Shown in pieces: positions 1 to 14,192 of a stretch of 32,500 nt of DNA; the first letter of the stretch is position 1; each line of letters opens with the position of its first letter. Made by a program: the position numbers and the translations under genes. The DNA comes from Glandiceps talaboti (taxonomy: Eukaryota > Hemichordata > Enteropneusta > Spengelidae), in the NCBI RefSeq assembly GCF_964340395.1, contig NC_135557.1:14357661-14390160 (forward strand). The letters run 5' to 3'. A model generated the notes under the pieces. That model saw nothing but the letters and a program-made list of their open reading frames with translations, was not told the DNA's origin and made no database searches.

Positions 1-326
1 GTGTCCCCTTTCACGTCTGACAACGTTACGCGTTATACTAGCTGCAACTAGCGAACGATATTTTTGAAAATATTTTGTCAGGTATGTGAGCCTTGACTCC
101 TCTCTTTTGATTGGTCATCTGCTATTTTCGACAGGTGAATCAGCACATTGGGTTGTTCATTATTCAAATGAGCATTTATGAGGCAAGACACATGGGGCGC
201 GTTCGGTAGACAAAGCGCCCGCGGACGTTTCAAAACGTTTTGTTCCCGAACGACTAATTGTCATAGTTTTTCGCGGGCGACCCGGGACGAAGGAAGGCGG
301 AAGAGTGAGGTGACTCGCCAAAAGCC

Positions 327-337
327 AAGATGGCGGC
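327..337 (+). promoter_or_regulatory. YY1-like motif AAGATGGCGGC overlapping a well-placed ATG
   Basis: AAGATGGCGGC matches the classic YY1 element, which in animal promoters usually lies just downstream of the transcription start. The ATG inside it (330-332) has a good Kozak context and opens 19 codons before TAG. The surroundings at about 190-345 are CpG-rich compared with the rest of the window. The exact inverse motif lies at 719-729. Promoter activity is an inference from sequence only. Confidence 0.3.
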
Positions 338-718
338 CACGAATTCTCACTTCATCGGCGAACTTGCGTTTTTGTGTAGGATTACTTAGTGAACATTAGG
401 TTTGATTCAGCACTGCAAAAAAGTTCATGGAATTGGTCATTTACAATTGGCAACGGTATTTAGAAATACGAATACCCGTCGGGATAATGGTACGGTCGAT
501 TTGACGTACATTGAGCGATTCAAGATAAACTTGGGGTCGGGTCACAGGTCAAAGATCACTTCGTTAGTGTGAAAATAGTGTATGCATAAATAACAGGCCT
601 TTTTTAGGCATTCTAGCATCCTGACAGTACTGCAAAGGTGTGATTTAACTATGTGCATCGTCTTTTCAATGATGAGTGCTGAATGTACACAAAATGCGAC
701 AATCTTCTGTTTGAATGT

Positions 719-729
719 GCCGCCATCTT
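719..729 (-). promoter_or_regulatory. YY1-like motif on the minus strand
   Basis: GCCGCCATCTT is the exact reverse complement of the motif at 327-337. It sits at the equivalent place in the other arm of the inverted repeat 191-828, so the two motifs point toward each other. The ATG in the motif opens a short minus-strand frame that closes after about 25 codons. It may simply be part of the repeat. Confidence 0.25.
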
Positions 730-1099
730 TTGTTTTTCACGCGCAACATGCAAGGTACAGTTCGGCGCAGGGCCAGGGCGCCCTGGCCAGACAATGACAA
801 AACGTTTTGACTACCGAACGCGCCCATGTACACTCCATCCGTGACACTTCCAGAACGGGCACCTTGCCGTAGGTAGCGTCACTCGTGAGCTCAACTGTCA
901 CTGAATTCAGCCAACGTGAGGGGTAAGAGTTCACGAGTTATAATTATTATCCTTGCGTTACTTTAATTAGTCCTGTTTAATTAATTATTTTTTGTCATGT
1001 TCGCCTTATCATCTATCTACTTTGAGCTGTGTAAATTTCGTTTGCTTTTCCTTTTTCTATACTCGTAGGTTTTGTTTCTTATTATCTACGCGGTGTGCG

Positions 1100-1195
1100 A
1101 ATAAAGTCTTGTATAGAGTATAACATGTACATGTCTCTACGCCAGCAGTCATTTTGCGACCCGATCACATTTTGGCGTGTAGTCAGTAGGATTTC
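1100..1195 (+). mobile_element. Possible LTR 3' end with polyadenylation signal and primer-binding site
   Basis: AATAAA at 1100-1105 is followed about 65 bp later by a segment ending in ACA (1167-1169), a short T run and TGGCGTGTAGTCAGTAGGAT (1173-1192). An LTR ending in CA, followed by a TGG that would pair with a tRNA CCA end, is the usual layout of the 5' LTR and primer-binding site of Ty3/gypsy-like retrotransposons. I cannot fix the left LTR boundary, no second LTR is visible, and no gag or pol reading frame follows. The call rests on layout alone and is tentative. Confidence 0.27.
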
Positions 1196-1199
1196 GGTG

Positions 1200-2286
1200 A
1201 ATTTGGAGACTGGTAATATTGATGCATGCATGCAGACATTGTGGTGAATTGGAAACCAAGCCCTTTTGGAATTGGACGTTTATTTCCTAGCTGGTGACGA
1301 GTTTGTTGGGTTCCATGCGAGTGGAAGAGCTAAAGCTTCGTGGAGTGGTTCAAGCAAGGTACCACGCACCTCGAGTTCGTGAGTGGGAGCTAGCTGCAAA
1401 TGCGTGAGTTGGAAAATAGCGAGATATCGTATAAAATAGTAATTGATAAAGTGTAATTATTTCATCTACTGAAGCACACACAATCTATTTAGCGGTTGAA
1501 CTAAATATCTTCAACGCATCTATTTCAATAAATTATTCTTAATATCGTACACCCTGAACAGTATCGCATCACATGTGGATAAAGGTATGTTTATAACTGT
1601 ATCCACGATAAATATAAAACAAATTGATTTATCGGTCCTCACCCGAAATTACGCCCTCAACGGCAGTAGTAGTAAAATTATACTCCAACTAGTACTACTA
1701 CTAGTATACTTTTAACATGTTGACATTCAAAACCAAGCTTTCGCTAAAGATTTCACCTTGTCACTACACTATCTACATATTATAATATTGACCGATGAGG
1801 GCGGGGTGACACAACGTATTCCTAGTGCGATACATGATATTTGTCGTGTGTGACTTTTTTGTCAAAAAATGTTGCTGTATCCCTACTAAGGCAACTGTTT
1901 TCTAGTTGCACTTGGTCATGGTGGCCGAAAAAAAGTGTTGTTGGGTCCAAATCATCCAGCACCCCCCCCCCCCCCATCGCATTGTAAACCCCTGGCCTTA
2001 GTATTATTAGTAGATGCAGTACTGTAGCGGTTTCGCTCCATCGCTCTCGTCCTCCGCTAGAGACCCCGTAAGAACGTAGAAAATAAAAAGTAAAACGATG
2101 TTGAGTAACAACATAAAAAGAATTTTAAAAAGTATTGTAAATAAAAACAACGCTACAATTATTGCAGCTATTAAACCCCTTATTAGTGTCATTCCTTCAA
2201 CCATTAGTGATTAGACCATCCACCAACGTTAGAGGAGGGTCTATCATTTAACATAAACCATAGACTCTACACGTCTATACATAACC
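1200..2286. other. Non-coding stretch, no supported gene
   Basis: I see no coding signal here. The only marked features are a run of 14 C at 1962-1975 and a minus-strand 65-codon frame (2204-2007) rich in I, L and F. That frame looks like a chance product of AT-rich DNA and is not called as a gene. Confidence 0.5.
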
Positions 2287-2640
2287 CCTATTCTCAAAGA
2301 GTTGCACTGGCTACCTGTACAACAGCAAACAGAATTCAAAAGTCCTTCACGGTTTTACACCTAGCAATGCTAACCCGACGTAGGTCCAGCCGTGTTTTAC
2401 GCAGTAACTGACGGAACGAAATTTACTTACACCAACCACTCAGCAGTACTGCTTATTATGGTGACAGAGCATTCTCAATTTGTGCCCCACACTTGTGGAA
2501 TGCTCTGCCATCGTATCTGCAGAGTGTCACTACATTCCAGGCATTTAAATCAGGTCTTAAGACCTATTTCTTCAATAAGACTTTCGCTTGATTCTGTTTT
2601 TGTACTCGTGTTTCTATGCTTTGTATATAGTGCATTGTGC
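2287..2640 (+). mobile_element. Decayed 3' end of a CR1/L2-like non-LTR retrotransposon
   Basis: From 2287 one frame reads PILKELHWLPVQQQTEFK. From 2457 another reads YGDRAFSICAPHLWNALP and continues to a TGA at 2589-2591. LHWLPV-x-x-R/Q-x-x-F and YGDRAFS-x-x-AP-x-LWNALP are characteristic of the C-terminal end of the reverse-transcriptase ORF in CR1/L2/Rex-type elements. The two blocks are in different frames and separated by stops, so the copy is dead. It is 5'-truncated, as is typical of LINE insertions. The sequence after the stop to about 2640 is probably the element's short 3' UTR. It lies about 290 bp upstream of the methyltransferase start codon. Confidence 0.7.
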
Positions 2641-2930
2641 TGACGTAACAATAAACCCTCGACAATAAGTCCAGACCATGTGCTGAGATATTGATCGACC
2701 ACTTCCTACATAGAACCATGGATTATCTCAATAACAGATCCATGCTACAACCGAAATAAACGTCGTGAGAGCAGAAACGAACTTCGACGCCGCCGAGACC
2801 TTCATTCCATATTTGTATAAGGCTTGTGACTGTGAACCCCGGCCACCTTTAACCTCGCTCCACATCAGCTGATCATTTCTAACGAGGTTGGTGACTCCAG
2901 GGACAATACCCCGGACAATACACGTACAAC

Positions 2931-6812
<3,882 letters not shown>

Positions 6813-7080
6813 CACCACAGATCATCCATTTCGTGGCCATATAGTTGGAGAATAACGGTACAATTTTAGCGACAAAAGCAGACTGGATTTTAAATTTCAG
6901 ACGATATTTTAAATATTCCTGTCACATTCAAATATGGCAGTACAAGTATATGAGTGTTTACGGTTGATAGGACAAGTCAGGGAGACCCTTGGGACCTGAA
7001 GAACCTACATGACATGTATAGGCCCTTAGGAAATTTGGTGAGGTGATCAGAATATTTTCTTGCTGTATACTTTATGTGTA

Positions 7081-7933
7081 CAGTGCTGTAATGTACTGTA
7101 CTGAGTTGTGCTGTGTTGTGTTGTACTGTACTATACTGAACACAATACTGTACTATACTATACTGTACTGTGTATCTTACTGTGTTGAATACCGTACTGT
7201 ACTCTACACTACACTGTATACTAAACTGTACTGTACTGTACTGTACTGTACTGTACTGTACTGTACTGTACTGTACTGTACTGTATACTATACTCTACTC
7301 TACTCTACTGTACTGTATACTATACTATACTCTACTGTACACTACTGTACTGTACTGTATGTACTGTACTGTACTGTACTGTATACTATACTGTACTGTA
7401 TACTATACTCTACTCTACTCTACTGTACTGTATGTACTGTACTGTACTGTACTGTACTGTATACTATACTCTACTCTACTGTACTGTACTGTATACTATA
7501 CTCTACTGTACTGTACTGTACTGTATGTACTCTACTATACTCTACTGTATACTATATTCTACTATACTCTACTGTATACTCTACTCTACTGTACTGTACT
7601 GTATACTCTACTGTACTGTACTGTACTGTACTGTATGTACTCTACTATACTCTACTGTATACTATATTCTACTATACTCTACTGTATACTCTACTCTACT
7701 GTACTGTACTGTATACTCTACTCTACTGTACTCTACTGTACTGTACTGTACTGTATGTACTCTACTGTATGTACTCTACTATACTCTACTGTATACTATA
7801 TTCTACTGTACTCTACTGTACTGTACTGTACTGTACTGTACTGTACTGTACTGTACTGTACTGTACCGTACCGTACTGTAATGTACTGTACTGTGATGTA
7901 CTGTAATGTACTGTAATGTACTGTACTGTACTA
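7081..7933. repeat. Pentanucleotide (CTGTA)n array with variant pentamers
   Basis: About 850 bp is built from CTGTA with variants CTCTA, CTATA and TATAC, and stretches of ATGTA at the ends. Five-base repeats without stop codons are open in all three forward frames, giving Leu-Tyr-Cys-Thr-Val repeats. The long apparent reading frames here (up to 287 codons) are therefore artefacts. A 110-bp higher-order unit of 22 pentamers occurs twice in a row, at 7511-7620 and 7621-7730, with one difference. The array starts about 270 bp after the methyltransferase stop codon. Confidence 0.95.
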
Positions 7934-8640
7934 CTTATGAATGGTACAGGTGATACTGTTTATTCGGGTCACTATTGTGTGATTGATTGAGAGGTTGAGT
8001 ATCTCTTCTGAGCTGCTATTCCCAAAGTTTATAAGTTGTCACTGTGGAGATAAGAACTCTCTCAGTCTCAGCAAATATATCTAAAGGATGGAGTCAGGGC
8101 AAGTGTTTCAAATTTGACAAGTGGTTAATCCAATTTCTGTCATGAGATGTAGAATATATTTGTCCAAAAAACGTGGAGTAAAGAATGGAGAACAAATAAA
8201 TGTTAACAGTATACAATGATTATTGGTCTTGTCATTTCATGGTGACGGAACCATATCTAACATAACATATGTGCACCCACCCACCCACAAACATACATGT
8301 GAAATACCCCTCTCCCCCCCCCCCCCCCACCTCTCAAAAGGGCTTATAGCCTATGCACGCATCATAGATCGTAGGTCATCATAAAACCTGACTTGGTCGG
8401 ACTAGAAAACAATTTTTGCTAGATGAAGACTCGATGAGCGACATGATATGGCTTATGATACTATTTTCATCCAGAATATGTACTGACACGATCCAACATG
8501 CTAACACAACCGATATTCAGTAAGCTCGACATATAAGATTACCACTGCTGAATACAAAGCAGATTCACCGCAATTACCATACTCATATACAGAGGTGTTT
8601 ATATTCATCGCGCGTGTATCCTCTGCTATGGTAATTTTGC
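7934..8640. other. Non-coding stretch with poly-C run and a possible polyadenylation signal
   Basis: No gene is visible. AATAAA occurs at 8195-8200, and a run of 15 C at 8314-8328. If the AATAAA served the methyltransferase gene, the pentamer array would lie in its 3' UTR; I cannot tell. The segment at about 8535-8590 (AGATTCACCGCAATTACCAT) recurs with changes at about 9237-9256, on the other side of the GA array. Confidence 0.45.
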
Positions 8641-8644
8641 TACG

Positions 8645-8648
<4 letters not shown>

Positions 8649-8684
<36 letters not shown>

Positions 8685-8686
8685 AG

Positions 8687-8759
<73 letters not shown>

Positions 8760-8975
8760 GGAGAGGGAGGGAGAGGAGAGAGGGAGAGGGAGGGAGAGGG
8801 AGGGAGGGAGAGAGAGGGAGAGAGAGGGAGGGAGGAGGAGGGAGGGAGGGAGAGGGGGGAGAGGGGGAGAGGGGGAGGGAGGGGGGGAGGGAGAGAGAGA
8901 GAGAGAGGGGAGAGAGAGAGAGAGGGGGGAGGGAGGGGAGGGGGAGGGAGAGAGGAGAGAGGGGGAGAGAGAGAG

Positions 8976-9008
<33 letters not shown>

Positions 9009-9024
9009 TGTGTGTGTGTGTGTG
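8649..9024. repeat. (GA)n/(GGA)n purine array with terminal (GT)n
   Basis: About 360 bp of nearly pure purine (GAGA interspersed with GGGA and GGAG) ends in GTGTGT at 9007-9024. The strand asymmetry is complete, so it could form triplex DNA. Apparent Glu-Arg-Gly and Ser-Leu-Pro reading frames across it are artefacts of the repeat. Confidence 0.96.
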
Positions 9025-10010
9025 TTTCATTCTGCTTTCGCCAAGTAGAGTGCTCAATCAGCTTGGTGAGCATATCATACATAAAAATGAAAGAAGACGA
9101 GTATGATATATTACATTCTGGATTTATATGCTACGGACCGTTTCTCCAGAAGGATCATCAGGCGTGAACTGCTGCTTACCACTGACGTAGTGATATTACC
9201 ACGCTGCCTTTAATAATGAACAACATACTGCTAGGCAGATTCACCGCAACTACCATAAATACAAAAAATAATATACTTTTATATATTCTCTCTTTGATCA
9301 AGGAAAGGTATCTAAAATGAGTTAAAATCAGTACTTCTGTAGGCCGTAATATAATAATTCGCTTCACATTTTTACATGTGCAAACACAAGAATTGTTTAG
9401 ATGTCACCCGTGAAAACCTTGTCTGACTTCAATGAACTTTGGTAATAAAAAAAGTTTTTAAAAAAGCACAAAACATCAGACGTTTGTGTCGCAAGATCAA
9501 CAGATTCGGGCCATCGAACGGCCTAGCATCTACATACACTCGGTTGGTCATACCGCCACCTAGTGGTCAGCTGTAACTATGGAATTTGTTATTCCATGCT
9601 GACGAGAATCATACATAGACCTAGGTAGATCGAAAGCTCAGCTTTGAAAAAAAATGAACTGCTAGTGCGTTATAACCTATATGTAAGTCAATTGAGCTAC
9701 CAAACTGGTGAATTTTTTTGGTCTTTTGGTAAATCGTTTGCTGACAAAAATAAACTACATGTATAAACACTCGTTTCTACATTTAAGTAAAGATGTGCAA
9801 TGATCTGTCTCTATCAGTGATGTCTGCACCAGGTATTTAATCCGACCCTTGAACGTCGTTTGGATATAAGCTTTGGGCAAAACGTTTGGTAAAATTTCAC
9901 ACTGATGCTCAACCAAACAACCAATTATGACATCAGAGTAATCATGTTGACACTACTATTATCACGTAGTTATTTGTAGAGAATGCTCCTCTACCGTTAA
10001 CTTGTCGATG
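9025..10010. other. Non-coding stretch, no supported feature
   Basis: I see no reading frame with a family signature, no RNA gene and no intact mobile element. The only repeat relation found is the short match between about 9237-9256 and 8564-8583 noted for the left flank of the GA array. Confidence 0.45.
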
Positions 10011-10092
10011 ACGCAACGCAACGCAACGCAACACAACACAACACAACACAACACAACACAACACAACACAACACAACACAACACAACACAAC
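10011..10092. repeat. (CAACG)n/(CAACA)n pentanucleotide array
   Basis: Three to four CAACG units pass into about thirteen CAACA units. It lies about 430 bp upstream of the TRIM-NHL start codon, so it may be in the promoter region or a 5' UTR intron. Confidence 0.93.
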
Positions 10093-10526
10093 CACAAACA
10101 CAATCCAATCTTCGGTAAATCAATAACGATTAGTCATGTTTTTTAAATGATAAAAATGGAACATTATTTTTTAATTTTCTCTGCACTGGACCCCAAGATT
10201 ACCTGCAACAAATTTGAACTTGGCGTTGTTATTTTCGTCCATTACTTTAACCAACTACATGACGCTCTGCCAAAACTACCGAAGGGGCCGGGGCTTTGAA
10301 AATTCAACTGATATACCGTTATGCGGCTCCAGTATCTTGTGAGCTATGACAGTAAAATTTGGTTCATATCTTCTGAGCGCAATTTATCACACTGCTATCT
10401 TCCTCGAGCTCATTCAGCCAATACCAACACGTCCACCACAAACAAACAGTCAAAGGTCACATAAGGTGAACACACCGTGACGATCACATTTTATCTGAGA
10501 TCATCGTGGGTACAAACGGAACCAAT

Positions 10527-12860
10527 ATGGCGTCAAATATTTCCACAGTCAAACAGCAAATGAAAGATGACGTTTTATCATGTATAGTCTGTTCAGACGT
10601 GTACAAGACTCCCAAAACCTTGCCTTGTTTACACAGTTTCTGCCTTAACTGTTTGGAAAGCTGGGTTCGTAAAAACAGCGGTAAGTTATTCTGCCCTAGC
10701 TGCCGGCTTCACTGCGTTTTGCCAAGTGACGGTGTTACGGGTTTACAGACAAACTTTCACCTGGCTGAACTTGTTGAATACGTCGATACGTTAGCGGAAG
10801 TGACGTCGACACGTTCTAAATGTGACAGTTGTTATAGTAACCCTACTGTTTCGCACTGTCGTGAGTGCAGCAAGGTTTTCTGTGGCTATTGTACCTTGAC
10901 GCACAAGAGATTAGCAGAAACTAAAGAACACAGGGTCATAGCACTTGAACAGTGTACACTACGGCAACAGCCACCTCATGACGGGCAGAGTGCGAAGCTC
11001 ATTTACTGCCCGAATCACATGGAGAACCCTGCTGTATCCCACTGCATAATTTGCCAAACGCCAATTTGTCGTCTATGCACTGTTGGAGATCACCGTGATC
11101 ATCCACAGGGACCTCTTCATTTATCAGCAGTACCCAGACCTGACATCAATTTGTTACAACCAATGTTAGACACGTTGGACAGTGTCTCTAAGAAGGTGCA
11201 GTCCGACAAACAGAAACTGAAACGCGGTTTACAAAACTTAAACTGGAAACATGAAACCATTGAGTTGGAGATTGAAAAACACACACAGAATATACTTGAG
11301 CATATTTTCATTCAACAAGACGCGATAAAGCAGGAACTGAAGACTGTTATGGAGAAGGAACGACAGGCATTGAAATCACAGCTATCCAGTCGCAAAGATG
11401 ACGAGAGATCATTTCAAAATGTTCGGGTGCTAGTTGAAAGAGCTACACAGTCAGGAACACCACAGCACGATACAACATCCGACAGGGACTTGCTCAAACG
11501 CATCCAATATCTGCTGGAGTCAAAACAAGGTTCGTTTGGAGATTCTGAAGTCGATTTGAGTTGTGTTGGTGATATGACATTTAAACCAAATCTGACTCTT
11601 ACACAAGTGGATATTGGAAAACTGTGTATGGATTCCAACAATAGATCTGATCCCACAGACATAACATCACATCCCAACCCTGAACAGGATTCACCAGAGA
11701 CAGGTCAAGGTAATGATGGAGGACAAGATGAAGATAGAGGAGGTCAGATTGGTGTAGAGGTAGAAGGAAGCCATGCAAACAGTGTCGTGCAAGTACATGG
11801 AATGGATTCCGAGGATAAAACGAAGTGCAAGAATGGAAAACTACAGGCATCTGGAGGAATGGAAAATCAAAATAGAAGTGATGGTGGGAACTACTTGGAA
11901 CAAATCCATGGTGATGCAAATTGCAATACGACTACTTCTAATAGCAGTTCCACTTTGACAAGTGGGAATATGAAGGATCTACCAGATAGACTCGGGGAAA
12001 AGGAAAGTCTACATGAAACTAAATCTGAAACTGACCACCACTTGCAACCAATCTATCCTCCAAAAGTCACTACCATTGGAGGAGGGGGGTCTGGAGAAAA
12101 CGAATTCGCATTTCCGAATGGCCTAGCAGTCAATGAGACTGGCGACTTGATGGTTTCTGACACAGACAATTATCGAGTGCAGATTCTCAACTGGCTGGGT
12201 GAATGTCTGACCAAGCTCACATTTGATAACTTTCCCAAGCCTTTCCAACCATCTAATGTAGCAGTATCACCTGATGGGAGGTATTTTGTTACTGATATTG
12301 GCAACAGTCAAGTAGTCATCACCAACAAACGTAACAAGCTGCTAGGAACCTTTGGCCATGAAGAGAACATCCAACCAGATGCTATTACGCTAACGAAGGA
12401 TGGATTTGTCGTAGTTTCTGATCTACAGAAAACAGCTCACTGCCTTCGGAAGTACACTAAAGGTGGCAGGCATGTTGCTCGTTTTGGTGGTGGTGCTGGA
12501 AGTGGTCCTGGTGAATTCGACAACCCTACCTCGCTGTCAGTCAACAGCAGCAATCAAATACTGGTGTCAGATACTGACAACAACCGTATTCAGGTGCTGG
12601 ATGCAGACGGACACTTTCTCTTCTCTTTTGGTGAAAGTGAGTTGAATGGTTCAGGCGGCATTGATGTTGATGATTCCGACAACGTTTACGTCTGTGATGG
12701 TGCAAGCAGAGTGGTAAAATACAGCAAAGATGGTAAATTCCTCGGTGCTTACCTTCAGGAGCAAGATACTCTACCTTTCTATGTTGCTGTCAGGAGGGAC
12801 AATCGTTGTTTGGCTATCAGCGAAGGATGTAACAACTTTGTCAAAATTATCAATCTGTAA
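10527..12860 (+). CDS. TRIM-NHL protein: RING, two B-boxes, coiled coil and six-blade NHL propeller; intronless
   Basis: The 777-codon frame is uninterrupted. I start it at the ATG at 10527 (AATATGG, A at -3, G at +4). An upstream in-frame GTG at 10506 is not a usual eukaryotic start, and an in-frame TGA lies at 10467. The RING is complete: C19, C22, C34, H36, C39, C42, C56, C59. B-box 1 has C99, C102, C111, C114, C119, C122, H126, H135. B-box 2 has C161, H164, C173, C176, C181, C184, H189, H192. A coiled coil spans about 207-300. A Ser/Asn/Gly/acidic linker covers about 370-510, and NHL repeats cover about 512-777 (NGLAV, SDTDNYRVQI, SDTDNNRIQVL). The family acts as cytosolic E3 ubiquitin ligases, some binding RNA through the NHL propeller. 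I see no filamin-type Ig domain, unlike TRIM2, TRIM3 and TRIM71. One coding exon suggests a retrocopy-derived lineage, as in the expanded invertebrate TRIM-NHL sets. Substrate and exact orthology are unknown. Confidence 0.92.
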   Translation: MASNISTVKQQMKDDVLSCIVCSDVYKTPKTLPCLHSFCLNCLESWVRKNSGKLFCPSCRLHCVLPSDGVTGLQTNFHLAELVEYVDTLAEVTSTRSKCDSCYSNPTVSHCRECSKVFCGYCTLTHKRLAETKEHRVIALEQCTLRQQPPHDGQSAKLIYCPNHMENPAVSHCIICQTPICRLCTVGDHRDHPQGPLHLSAVPRPDINLLQPMLDTLDSVSKKVQSDKQKLKRGLQNLNWKHETIELEIEKHTQNILEHIFIQQDAIKQELKTVMEKERQALKSQLSSRKDDERSFQNVRVLVERATQSGTPQHDTTSDRDLLKRIQYLLESKQGSFGDSEVDLSCVGDMTFKPNLTLTQVDIGKLCMDSNNRSDPTDITSHPNPEQDSPETGQGNDGGQDEDRGGQIGVEVEGSHANSVVQVHGMDSEDKTKCKNGKLQASGGMENQNRSDGGNYLEQIHGDANCNTTTSNSSSTLTSGNMKDLPDRLGEKESLHETKSETDHHLQPIYPPKVTTIGGGGSGENEFAFPNGLAVNETGDLMVSDTDNYRVQILNWLGECLTKLTFDNFPKPFQPSNVAVSPDGRYFVTDIGNSQVVITNKRNKLLGTFGHEENIQPDAITLTKDGFVVVSDLQKTAHCLRKYTKGGRHVARFGGGAGSGPGEFDNPTSLSVNSSNQILVSDTDNNRIQVLDADGHFLFSFGESELNGSGGIDVDDSDNVYVCDGASRVVKYSKDGKFLGAYLQEQDTLPFYVAVRRDNRCLAISEGCNNFVKIINL

Positions 12861-12900
12861 TAATGGCGTCAAAACTGACTGTGTTGTACTTAAAAACAAG

Positions 12901-13346
12901 TAGTCTAGAATTCTAAACTGGTACAGTATTACGTATTAAAAACTTCATTACTAATACCAGTCTAGTCAAGACAGTTACGAAAGGTGTTAAATTGTGGTGC
13001 TCCCCTGTAGTGAACGAAGTGCAAAGGGCGCATTTCAGTAGTAATCCATCACAAACTGACAGGCTGTCGTCATCGCTTATTAATATTCATTTGATACAGA
13101 AACGTTTTTGACCTTTCTAACGTTTCTAGGACTGCACTGATATGCAAATGTCCAACCAGGACTCCATCTCCAGTCTGTTTAATTAAACTAAAATAACATG
13201 GGGACGCGACGACATATCATCGTGTTTATATGAACACAGTTGGCAGGAGCACAGATATATGTATTCAAACAACTGTCTTGACTAGACTGGTATTAGTAAT
13301 GAAGTTTTTAATACGTACTACTGGAACAGTTTAGAATTCTAGACTA
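12901..13346. mobile_element. Complete MITE with 76-bp terminal inverted repeats and 9-bp target duplication
   Basis: The left end 12901-12976 and the right end 13271-13346 are inverted copies with three differences in 76 bp. Both start TAGTCTAGAATTCTAAACTG read inward. The element is flanked by identical 9-bp direct repeats AAAAACAAG at 12892-12900 and 13347-13355, the expected target-site duplication. Long terminal inverted repeats with 9-bp duplications are typical of Mutator-like (MULE) elements; the superfamily is inferred from this. The 294-bp interior has no reading frame, so the copy is non-autonomous. It begins 40 bp after the TRIM-NHL stop codon and probably lies in that gene's 3' UTR, since AATAAA occurs at 13563-13568. 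Confidence 0.9.
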
Positions 13347-13673
13347 AAAAACAAGCAGCATACGTAGAAGTGTTTGGGGGGGGGGAAGGAACTCATGACT
13401 CTCATCAGCTAACATACTCCACTGTTGTGTGAAAGCAAACCAATAATATAACACAGGAAGCTTCATTTGATCATCTGACACACACTTGTTTGACTCTCCA
13501 CACACATTTTACAAAACTGAAGACCACATCAAAAGAAGGGTTTTTATAGAGCTTCGACTCTAAATAAATACCAGGCAGATTTTAACTTGGTGTCAATATG
13601 TTGTAACTGAGTAACCAGACTACACGTCTGTTAATTTGTTAACTTATCTGCCAGCATGAATATCTAACAATCA

Positions 13674-13776
<103 letters not shown>

Positions 13777-14192
13777 TGTAACAGTTGTAATTTCATTTTC
13801 GTCGAGCGATTGAGATTATAAAATTGTAGCAATTTTGGTGGTCAGAGGATAAAATGTAGCAAAGTTAGTAAGATGTTTGTCCAGGGAGACGACATTGTTT
13901 CTCTGCTGGCAGTTAATAGAAAATAGAGCTAGCACAGAGTTTTGTCTTTTGCGTTTATTAGTCATGTGACCATGGTGAACTTGGTCACTTACTTAAGCAA
14001 TGTATACGTATCACATAGCAGTGTAAACATTGTCACAGGGGTCTTACTCCATTATATCACACATAGCGAGAGATTTACCTATAGCTACTTTGCTCTCAGC
14101 AATATGTATGAGTTTTTAATTTCGTTTTTATGAATGTGAACTTTTTTATACATTACCATCGCCTATAATGTCATGTCTGTATGTATATCAAA

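Larger units (their letters stand above)
191..828. repeat. Diverged inverted-repeat (foldback/MITE-like) element
   Basis: The two ends are inverted copies: CATGGGGCGCGTTCGGTAG at 191-209 and its near-complement at 811-828. Moving inward on each arm, the palindrome CAAAACGTTTTG occurs (231-242 and 798-809). Next comes AAGATGGCGGC on the left (327-337) with its exact complement on the right (719-729). Shorter similarity continues inward (about 363-379 against 684-700). The order of matches is the same on both arms, so this is one old inverted repeat with arms of about 150-200 bp and indels between them. The right arm also holds a perfect 18-bp palindrome at 771-788. I see no clear target-site duplication and no transposase. 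A foldback or MITE is inferred; a divergent pair of promoter copies is an alternative. Confidence 0.5.

Noticed and set aside
2007-2204. 65-codon minus-strand frame with a hydrophobic stretch resembling a membrane segment
   Set aside because: AT-rich DNA read as I/L/F; a stop lies just upstream of the ATG, and there is no family match or conserved neighbour.
7043-7916. Long forward frames (up to 287 codons) of Leu-Tyr-Cys-Thr-Val repeats
   Set aside because: A stop-free pentanucleotide repeat is open in every forward frame; there is no start context, splice signal or non-repeat coding sequence.
8501-9167. Glu-Arg-Gly and Ser-Leu-Pro frames over the GA-rich array
   Set aside because: Produced by the purine repeat on both strands; flanks show no coding signature.
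10506-10526. GTG at 10506 as start of the TRIM-NHL protein
   Set aside because: Eukaryotic initiation normally uses ATG; the ATG at 10527 has a good Kozak context and precedes the RING at the usual distance.
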